Origin: Tubulinosema ratisbonensis | Taxonomy: Eukaryota; Microsporidia; Tubulinosematidae | Length of the DNA stretch: 12,578 bases | NCBI GenBank assembly: GCA_004000155.1 | Contig: RCSS01000063.1 | Span: forward strand, 1 to 12,578 | Direction of reading: 5' to 3' | Shown: piece by piece, positions 6,712-12,578 of the stretch | Position numbering within the stretch: position 1 is the first letter of the stretch | Layout of the letters: every line of letters begins with the position of its first letter | Position numbers and translations under genes: made by a program | Notes under the pieces: model-generated | The model's database searches: none | The model's input: only the letters and a program-made list of their open reading frames with translations | What the model was told of the DNA's origin: nothing

Positions 6712-7569
6712 ATATAATTAATATTAGATTCTCCTTTTTAAAATTTTTTAACGACAATTAATCCATAAAAATAGAAATTTATCAAAATTTAAAAGATCTT
6801 TTTTAATTTCAAACAAATAAAAAATAGTAGCTTATTGCCAAAAAAAGTATTGGATAATCACTTTTTGTGTTAAAACTAATATTATTTTTTCTTTATTTTG
6901 TATGTCAATAAAATTAAAGTCTTAAAATTTATGTTTCTTTTAATAGTATTTATACGAAATAATAAATTTGTGTTATTTTTTACAATTCAATGTTAAAAGC
7001 TAAAATATTTTTTTGCTTAAAAATAAACATAAAATCTTTAAATACTGTTATAAAAATTTGTTAATTAATATTATTTTGATAAAAGATTGATTTTGATTTT
7101 TTTATCTTTGTAGTATAAAGTATTGTTTCTTAAATGAAAAATATTATACATCCTGGCAAAGTATTTTTATTTATTACTTCTTCTCTAGTTATCTTTCTAA
7201 TAGGGTATAAATTCTTTTCTATAAAAAATAAATGAAAGTTTTTACCTGTAACAGAATGGGACCAAAAAATTTTTATTCGTTAAAAATTCATCTAAAAAAA
7301 TCTTTCTTTCTCAAATAAGATATTTCTTTTCTTTTTAAATTAGTTTTTTTTTAACTTAAAAAAAGCTTCCGTGATTTACAAAACATATAAATAAAAATTT
7401 TATCATTGTATATTCATCTTTATATTTTTAGTAAATTTATATTTGTTGCAATAAATTATTACATTTACAAAGATTATCAGAACTTTTTCTTTAACTATTA
7501 AAATAAATATTTTATTAAGAAATCACATTTTGTGAAAAAATTTAAGAAACAAATCAAAAAAAATTATAT
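6712..7569. other. AT-rich spacer between the tandem HAD genes
   Basis: About 860 bases without a long reading frame separate the two paralogues. I see no remains of a third HAD copy. The one candidate is a 33-codon ATG frame on the plus strand at 7134-7235, listed separately. The rest is low-complexity A/T sequence containing the upstream region of copy 1 and the 3' end region of copy 2. Confidence 0.5.
7134..7235 (+). CDS. Possible 33-residue single-pass membrane microprotein
   Basis: The ATG at 7134 opens a frame that ends with TGA at 7233-7235. It encodes a short polar head (MKNIIHPGK), one hydrophobic span (VFLFITSSLVIFLIG, residues 10-24) and a basic tail (YKFFSIKNK). This is the layout of tail-anchored or small ER/mitosomal outer-membrane subunits such as Ost4 or Tom components, but I recognise no family. 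A TATAAAG stands at 7114-7120, 20 bases before the ATG. Hydrophobic short frames arise easily by chance in T-rich DNA (a 21-codon example begins at 6931), so this is only a candidate. Confidence 0.22.
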   Translation: MKNIIHPGKVFLFITSSLVIFLIGYKFFSIKNK

Positions 7570-8322
7570 TTATTCAGCATGTAATTTTCCATTTTCAATC
7601 AAATATGTTCTTAATATATTTTTATATGTCAAATCATCATTGACATGATAGGCATTCCATCCAATTTCTTTGGCAGTTTCAACATTAACAAGCTTATCAT
7701 CAAAAAAATGTATTTTATTTTTATCTTTTACTTGTAAATATTCTTCGACCATTTGATAAACCTCTTTTGATGGTTTGCAGTTAAATACTTTATTTTCTAA
7801 ATCACAATGAAATATATAATCAATATGATCTATTATACCTAATTTTTCTAATACAAACTTAGAATGCTTGCCACATGCATTGGTAAAACATACTTTTAAA
7901 CCNTCTAGGTTACTAAAAAGACCAATCGCATCAAAATCACTACATAAATTCATATACTTTGTTGGATCATATTGAATTAGCCTGTTGTAATGATGATCAT
8001 TTAACTCATATTCTTCTAATAGTCCTTGAATGATTTTATTATATTTATTTCTGAGGGTCATTANAATTTTACATGCTTGTTGAGTGCTATAACCTATTGA
8101 CATAAGATATTGAAGGTACATCATTTTTTTCTTTGTACATTTTTCTACCAGATAGGAGGGATATAATGTTTTGTCTATGTCAAAAATGTAAACTTCTTCA
8201 TTTTCATCTTTTTGTAAATTAGGATAGTTTCTTAATATGTTATGATTTAGCGGCACAAATTTTTTAAATATATCGTCATCTCTTTTTTTTGACTGTTTAG
8301 ATTTTTCATCTAAAATGTTCAT
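7570..8322 (-). CDS. HAD-superfamily phosphatase, Sdt1/Phm8 pyrimidine 5'-nucleotidase-like (copy 2)
   Basis: This is a paralogue of the gene at 6008-6700, in the same orientation, 250 residues from the ATG at 8322. All four HAD motifs are intact: FDIDKTLYP (D48, D50), T147 in CFTNAC, K183 in CKP, and HFFDDKLVN (D208, D209). Over the C-terminal 87 residues about 50 are identical to copy 1; the cap region is much more diverged. Motif II reads TNACGKHS here, closer to the TNA..H form of Sdt1/Phm8, against TNSDHKHS in copy 1. The first 20 residues are charged (DEKSKQSKKRDDD) and unrelated to copy 1. An upstream in-frame GTG at 8331 is not a credible eukaryotic start. A cytosolic nucleotide or small phosphoester phosphatase is the likely role, with the cap difference hinting at a different substrate. 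Confidence 0.85.
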   Translation of the reverse strand: MNILDEKSKQSKKRDDDIFKKFVPLNHNILRNYPNLQKDENEEVYIFDIDKTLYPSYLVEKCTKKKMMYLQYLMSIGYSTQQACKIXMTLRNKYNKIIQGLLEEYELNDHHYNRLIQYDPTKYMNLCSDFDAIGLFSNLXGLKVCFTNACGKHSKFVLEKLGIIDHIDYIFHCDLENKVFNCKPSKEVYQMVEEYLQVKDKNKIHFFDDKLVNVETAKEIGWNAYHVNDDLTYKNILRTYLIENGKLHAE

Positions 8323-8975
8323 TCTTTTCACTAATTTTTTTTATTTTGTTAAAAATTGTTTCAGTTTTGTTTTAAGTTTCGAATTTTTTTATGATCAGAT
8401 CGAAAACAAAAATAAAACAGTGGTAAATGTTCAATCACAAAATACATGAAAAAAAAATTTACATTAAACTTATTAAAATGTAAAACTGAGATTGAAGTAT
8501 TAAATTTTGAATAAAAAACTAAATTTACAATATGATTTAATTTTTCAAACGAACATTCTATTCAGTAAAGAAATTTATTTAAAAAGCAATTGTTTACTTT
8601 AAAAATATTTTTCTATCTTTTGTTACAAAGTGTTATTTTTAAGTATTTGTGTTTATAAAATTTATTAAACAAATATTGATTTGAAAATTTAAAGTATCAT
8701 TTGTTATAAAAAAGATTCACGAGATAAGATAAATTTACATAAAATAAAAAATCACAGGTTACTTATAAAAAGAACAAAAATCAAAATTATTATTTTTATT
8801 GTTGTTTGTCCTGAAAGACAACCCTAAAATCAATTATTTGAGGTAAATGATTTGTAGTCTACTTTATTTAATCTTTTTGTTACTTTCTTAGGCATGTGGG
8901 GTCTCTCTTGTTTTTTTTTGAATAATAAATAATAAAAGCAAAACCCTATTTTGTTAGGTGTCGAATCCACGCCTT

Positions 8976-8995
8976 TTGTTATAGAACTATAACAA
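8976..8995. repeat. GTTATA hairpin, copy 1
   Basis: TTGTTATAG-AA-CTATAACAA is a perfect 9+2+9 inverted repeat. On the minus strand it is followed eight bases later by GATTCGACACC (8967 down to 8957), which differs from the Pol III B-box consensus GGTTCGANNCC at one position. It shares the core CT(T)TTGTTATA with the hairpins at 9380 and 9550. Confidence 0.8.
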
Positions 8996-9379
8996 TTGTA
9001 TATAAAATTCAAGTGAGTTTTCTTTTTATTTGTTGTAAAGTTGATTACTTTAAATGATTAATTAAAGTTTCTAGCTACTGAGGTTTATAATTTGTGTTTT
9101 AATGCTTAAAAATGTGTTTTCAAAGAATAAAATATCTTGAACGAAATAGAATTATTAATATTATTTATTTGCTATCAAGTAAAAATTAGAAATATTTTTT
9201 TATAAGTGGATATTATAGCTTAGCAAGAGTTGTAATTACATTTTTATAATTCATTTTTTCAGAAGAAAATTCTAAAATCATGTTTTTTGAGAAGTAATTA
9301 AAATAAATTTACATTTAATTGTAAATTCATGAATATTTAGTTTTAAAGAGAAAATCTATCTTTGTTTTAATAGTCTTTG

Positions 9380-9399
9380 TTATATCCCTGGGGATATAA
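9380..9399. repeat. GTTATA hairpin, copy 2
   Basis: TTATATCCCTGGGGATATAA forms 10-base arms with one central mismatch, and is preceded by CTTTG, giving the same CTTTGTTATA core as the other two. On the plus strand GGTTCAAGTAG (9412-9422) follows. It fits the B-box consensus at nine of eleven positions. The flanks otherwise resemble copies 1 and 3 only weakly. Confidence 0.7.
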
Positions 9400-9549
9400 T
9401 CCGAACACCAGGTGGTTCAAGTAGATGGATTTAAAGTAAATGTTTTTTTGTTTGTTGTGATTTATTGATGGTCTCATGGGTCTTTATAAATTTTCTTATA
9501 CTTAATCTTTTTTCAAAAACAACATGACCGGGAATAGAACCTTTGGCTT

Positions 9550-9566
9550 TGTTATAAGCTATAACA
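9550..9566. repeat. GTTATA hairpin, copy 3, tRNA-like spacing
   Basis: Read on the minus strand, the arm is TGTTATA-GCT-TATAACA, 17 bases, the length of a tRNA anticodon arm. GGTTCTATTCC follows after eight bases (plus-strand 9531-9541) and fits the B box at ten of eleven positions; eight is also the distance in a real tRNA. No D arm, A box or matching acceptor stem can be found, position 33 would be A instead of T, and the T stem does not pair. It is at best the 3' half of a dead tRNA-like sequence. Confidence 0.6.
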
Positions 9567-9940
9567 GTCTTAAATTATACGTATATTTTATATTGTTAAA
9601 GGTTAAACTAAGGAGGTTTAAGATTTACAATATGCTTTTAAAAAAATAATTAAATTAGTACCTCAATTATCAATGTAAAAAAGAAGTCATTTATGATAAA
9701 AAAATAAAAATTAAAATTTTAAGTATAAAACTTTAAATATTTTCGGAAATTAAAAAACATTGAAAAGATTAAAAAACCACTTGTTTTAAAAAAATATTTA
9801 AATAAATCTCTAGAATTTTATAGAACTTTGATTATGCAGAAAAACCAAACAAAACTTTTTTTATTAAATTATATTACGTATAGGCATCGGCTATGTATTT
9901 TTATATTATACTAAAAATAGCAGCTTTAAAAAAGATAACA

Positions 9941-10160
9941 GTCCTGTAACCAAAGCCTGCAAGGTAAGGTAGACTTAGGCAGTCGATAGAGTGCACGGNG
10001 GTGGGTTTTAGNGGGTGAAAGGCTCGCAGTATCTTNAGCTATACCTAAGTATGGGAAACATATTTTACCGTATGTTTTCGTCGACTAGGTATAAATATTC
10101 TTAAAAAGAAGGTATAGCGAAAAGATCTTCGTATGGATTTCCCATGCATAGGCAACAAAA
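9941..10160 (+). ncRNA. GC-rich, self-complementary island: candidate structured RNA or dispersed element
   Basis: Between 9941 and 10035 the G+C content reaches about 48 percent, against about 20 percent on either side, and no reading frame explains it. Elevated G+C in an AT-rich genome is a known mark of structured RNA genes. Several perfect complements are present: GCTATACC (10038-10045) with GGTATAGC (10111-10118); TATACCTA (10040-10047) with TAGGTATA (10086-10093); GAAACATA (about 10055-10062) with TATGTTTTC (10071-10079); ATGGGAAA (10051-10058) with TTTCCCAT (10138-10145). Some exclude one another, so alternative folds or a pseudoknot are possible. A G-rich run (9997-10015) precedes them. 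I could not match tRNA, 5S, SRP, RNase P/MRP, U1-U6 or rRNA signatures. The first 50 bases recur in eroded form at 3543-3589, so it may equally be part of a repeat family. Strand is a guess. Confidence 0.4.
9948..9996 (+). repeat. Better-preserved copy of the AACCAAAGCCTG...GTGCAC repeat
   Basis: AACCAAAGCCTG, TAAGGTAGACTTA and GTGCAC are shared in order with 3543-3589. This copy keeps its G and C bases and continues into the structured island. The ten bases TAGAGTGCAC at its end (9987-9996) occur once more at 10804-10813, which could be a third, much shorter trace. Confidence 0.8.
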
Positions 10161-10798
10161 AAAATAGAAAACATTCTATGCCACAAAATCTCACTAATAA
10201 TACATTAAAGATCTTAAATACAATACTCTTTGAAATAATTTAAAATGATTTTAATATTTTTTTGAATATGATTATTACTTTATAAATATGAAAAAATATA
10301 ATGATTTATATGCCTTTTGTTTAATAAGGAACCGTGATAAAAATTAAGTACAGGAAAAAATTTTCAACTATTATATTTTAAAAGTTTATTGAATTATCTT
10401 GAACTTCCTCTAAATTTCTAGACCTTTTTACTACTTCAAATTATGATCACATTTTCCTTTGAACATCTAAAGTATAGAGGTGTTTCACAGAAAAGATATG
10501 TTTAAAACACAACGAAAAACTTTATCTTTATTACTAAATCCAACAAATTAAACTACTTTAGAATGTTAAAATTGATTTAAACAAAATATATGAAAATGTT
10601 GTCGATAAGTATTTATAAAAAGTTATATATCCTTTTTGTGTTGGATTTGTTTAAATATAAGAACATATATGTTGTCTATAAATTTTAATTTAGATATTCA
10701 ATTTCTCCAAACAATTAAAATACCTTATCTAAGAAATAACTTATAGAGATTGACAAAAAATAATTTATAGGAATATGAACAAAAGATTTATAAAAAAT

Positions 10799-10980
10799 TT
10801 AGTTAGAGTGCACATTTTGTTTTCCTAATGCGATAGTATGTAATTTAGAGTGATAATATTTTTATTGAAGTTTTTTACAGATTATATATATTATTTATCT
10901 TTATATTAGCGCGCTTATAGGAACTATTGCTGTCAAAACTTTCTACAATATGTAAATTTAGAGTGAATAATTCTGTTTTC
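10799..10980. repeat. Diverged short repeats around TTTAGAGTG
   Basis: TATGTAATTTAGAGTGATAAT (10838-10858) and a near copy at 10949-10971 differ by two single-base insertions. The stretch from TAGAGTG to TGTTTTC at 10804-10825 matches 10958-10980 with scattered changes. This suggests an old local duplication of roughly 110-155 bases that has decayed. Low-complexity composition makes the exact extent uncertain. Confidence 0.4.
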
Positions 10981-11403
10981 AAGATATTGACTTCGCTAAT
11001 TCATCTTTTTTTTTGCATTTTAAAGTGATACATAGAACATATTTTAGAGATAATTTTGATTTATAAATTTATCTTTAAAAAAGCAAGAAAAATAAAAACA
11101 AAAAAAGATAGAAAACTAAAACATTTAAAAATTCATCATACAATATTGTTATGAAATATAGAAGATTTGCAATACTATTTATTTAGAAATAGAAAAAATA
11201 ATAACAAATATTGGTTGTATAAGATATACTTTAACTGATCATTTCATCATAGAAAATTAAAATTATATACAAATTTATACCATTTTTTTATGATGCAATA
11301 TTTTTATATAAATTTAAAATATGGATCAGGATAAAGTTATTTAATAAGATTGTCATTTGTAGGTGTTTTTTATTTAGATATAATATTAATTTTTTTGTTG
11401 CCC

Positions 11404-11454
11404 AAGGAAAGGAACTTTACGTNATTTGTTGACTTTATCAAAAAAACTTTCCTT
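11404..11454 (-). other. Inverted repeat downstream of the membrane-protein gene
   Basis: AAGGAAAG (11404-11411) and CTTTCCTT (11447-11454) are perfect complements 35 bases apart. They lie about 77 bases beyond the stop codon of the minus-strand gene at 11531, so they may be in its 3' untranslated region. Function is unknown, and chance is possible for eight-base arms. Confidence 0.3.
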
Positions 11455-11530
11455 TTTTATCAAAATTTCTCGGAAAATTAATATAAGATTTTTAAAAAAT
11501 TTTAAATTAGAAATCTTTAATTATTGCCTT

Positions 11531-12388
11531 TCAAACAAACATGTTTATACTTAAATTTCTCTCCTTAATAAATAATTGTAGCATATTAATAGATATAACT
11601 GTTAGTATAAGTGGATCCAAGAAAAACATATTAAGTTTATACCTTTTTGCTAGAAAGTAGGAATAATATAAAATAAATATTATCATTGTTACGTATAAAT
11701 ACATAAAAAAATCATATGATAACTGACACAAAATTGTTAAAACCACTCCAAGCAAAATTACAGATAGCTGTTTTAATACCTTATAATCTTTTTTAGGTAG
11801 TAATAAATTCACTGAACATTCAATTGCCATAACCAAAATTAACCAGAATGAGTTAAATAAATTAGAATGGCTGTAATGTCTGGTAATATTCTGATACAAA
11901 AACTGTGATAAATTAAAACTATATAAGAAACAATAAATCAGAGTACATAAAACAACAAATCTTCTCAAATCAAAAAGAATAGTAATACTTCTAATAGAAA
12001 CAAAAGTTAGAAAAATGAATTGTGATCTTGGCGAGTAAAGACTAGGGTGTTCTGTTTTTATTTTGAAAATGTAGTAAAGTGCAAAAGGAACAGATGTCAA
12101 CAAAATATGAAAGATTCTACTGTGTAAATCTACTTCAATTTGATCAGGATTGTAAAGAAGGTTTTCTTCTTTTTCTGGTTCTGAGGTTGTACTTTTTACT
12201 TGTATCTCGTCTTTTTTTGGTTTCGTTTGGTTTTCATCCAATATCATAGCTTGAAGAATGCAATCGCAATTTTTATCATATCCATATATTGTATCTTTTA
12301 ATTCTCCCCAAAAAGATTTACCTCGTTGTTTTTGAGGCTCTTCTACTTTAGTTGGTTCTTTATTTGATTTTTTAGTTCGATTTGCCAT
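11531..12388 (-). CDS. Multi-pass membrane protein of unknown family
   Basis: I do not recognise this 285-residue protein. Residues 1-88 are hydrophilic and charged (KKSNKEPTKVEEPQKQ, later KPKKDEIQ and EPEKEEN), with a CDC triplet at 41-43. From about 91 onward there are six or seven hydrophobic spans, near 91-110, 122-139, 143-163, 178-197, 206-224, 226-247 and 254-273, separated by short basic loops (DLRRF, LPKKDYK, AKRYKLN). The C-terminus has no ER retrieval motif. No signal peptide is visible, so the first span probably acts as the anchor signal. The ATG at 12388 is preceded by CACACC on the coding strand, a reasonable initiation context. A frame extending to 12442 would begin at GTG. 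An ER or plasma-membrane location is plausible. Such lineage-specific multi-span proteins are frequent in microsporidia. Confidence 0.75.
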   Translation of the reverse strand: MANRTKKSNKEPTKVEEPQKQRGKSFWGELKDTIYGYDKNCDCILQAMILDENQTKPKKDEIQVKSTTSEPEKEENLLYNPDQIEVDLHSRIFHILLTSVPFALYYIFKIKTEHPSLYSPRSQFIFLTFVSIRSITILFDLRRFVVLCTLIYCFLYSFNLSQFLYQNITRHYSHSNLFNSFWLILVMAIECSVNLLLPKKDYKVLKQLSVILLGVVLTILCQLSYDFFMYLYVTMIIFILYYSYFLAKRYKLNMFFLDPLILTVISINMLQLFIKERNLSINMFV

Positions 12389-12578
12389 GGTGTGAAAAAT
12401 TTTTTGATTTATAAATGAATGATTAGAAAAGTCTAAGAACACTTATTATCACTTATAAATGATTAAATTTTACACTTTTTCTATGACCAAGTTTATCATT
12501 AAACTTATTTTACCATATGTTTCTTATTAATTGAGTATTTTTTATGGTACATATAAGGTTATATTAATAGATCTTTTT

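Larger units (their letters stand above)
8323..11530. other. 3.2-kb gene-free region with hairpins and a GC-rich island
   Basis: I see no credible protein gene here. The longest frame, on the minus strand at 8830-9012, starts at TTG and has its first ATG only 21 codons from the end. Supported contents are the three CTTTGTTATA hairpins (8976-8995, 9380-9399, 9550-9566), the GC-rich structured island (9941-10160), diverged TTTAGAGTG-type repeats (10799-10980) and one inverted repeat (11404-11454). The remaining sequence, 8330-8950 and 10200-10790 in particular, is plain A/T-rich DNA in which I see nothing. Confidence 0.55.

Noticed and set aside
8830..9012. 60-codon minus-strand frame over hairpin copy 1
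   Set aside because: It begins at TTG, its first ATG is 21 codons from the end, and part of it encodes the palindrome and B-box-like sequence.
9525..9600. Functional tRNA-Ser (GCT) on the minus strand
   Set aside because: The anticodon-arm size and B-box spacing fit, but there is no D arm or A box, position 33 is A, the T stem does not pair and the acceptor stem is missing.
9603..9620. Bacterial-type ribosome binding site AAGGAGG
   Set aside because: No reading frame follows, and all surrounding genes are eukaryotic.
10021..10040. U4 snRNA, from GCAGTATC followed by AGC
   Set aside because: The 5' stem-loop, the U6-pairing regions and the Sm site are not present; a match of about ten bases is insufficient.
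10050..10120. Group I intron core (CGACTAG and AAGGTATAG resemble the R and S elements)
   Set aside because: The P element and the proper P3-P8 order are missing, and there is no interrupted gene around it.
9945..10157. Solo LTR running from TGTAAC to CAACA
   Set aside because: The ends look LTR-like, but the bases outside (AGTCC and AAAAA) give no target-site duplication, and no polypurine or primer site is visible. It stays possible if more copies share these ends.
1..12578. CRISPR array or bacterial operon
   Set aside because: No regularly spaced repeats and no prokaryotic gene families were seen.

Overview
The window looks like nuclear DNA of a microsporidian or a similarly reduced, very AT-rich eukaryote. 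By eye roughly a fifth to a quarter of the bases are G+C. The recognisable proteins belong to eukaryotic families (PI4-kinase beta/Pik1, ORC4, Brr2/Slh1-type helicase fold, Sdt1/Phm8-type HAD phosphatases) and several are far shorter than their yeast or human relatives. Genes are uninterrupted and the tRNA has no intron. Scattered N bases suggest a draft assembly or a polymorphic or multi-copy source. The exact species cannot be named from this piece. The 3.2-kb gene-free stretch points to one of the larger, repeat-bearing microsporidian genomes rather than a compact Encephalitozoon-type one.

Layout. Positions 1-114 (minus) hold a fragment resembling the zinc-knuckle start of a Merlin/ISXO2-type transposase, cut by the window edge. 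Positions 505-2388 (minus) encode a type III PI4-kinase. A tRNA-Phe (GAA) at 2623-2695 (plus) lies 35 bases in front of an ORC4-like gene (2731-3480, plus). A convergent gene at 3717-5792 (minus) encodes a protein with the architecture of a Ski2-like helicase (Brr2/Slh1/Mer3 group) but with every catalytic motif eroded. Two tandem HAD-phosphatase paralogues follow (6008-6700 and 7570-8322, both minus). After a gene-free region of about 3.2 kb comes a multi-pass membrane protein of unknown family (11531-12388, minus).

The gene-free region is not featureless. It has three hairpins that share a CTTTGTTATA core; two of them sit at tRNA-like spacing from near-consensus B boxes. It also has a 200-base GC-rich island (about 9941-10160) rich in complementary segments. 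The first 50 bases of the island recur in eroded form at 3543-3589, between ORC4 and the helicase-like gene. This island is the best candidate here for an undescribed element: a structured RNA gene or the conserved part of a dispersed repeat.

The genes do not form one pathway: phosphoinositide signalling at the Golgi (PI4K), replication origin recognition (ORC4), RNA or ribosome-linked helicase scaffolding (degenerate helicase) and nucleotide or phosphate metabolism (HAD pair). Three open frames (6757, 8331, 12442) can be extended upstream only to TTG or GTG. The genuine starts are the ATGs at 6700, 8322 and 12388, and homology or promoter context supports the first two.
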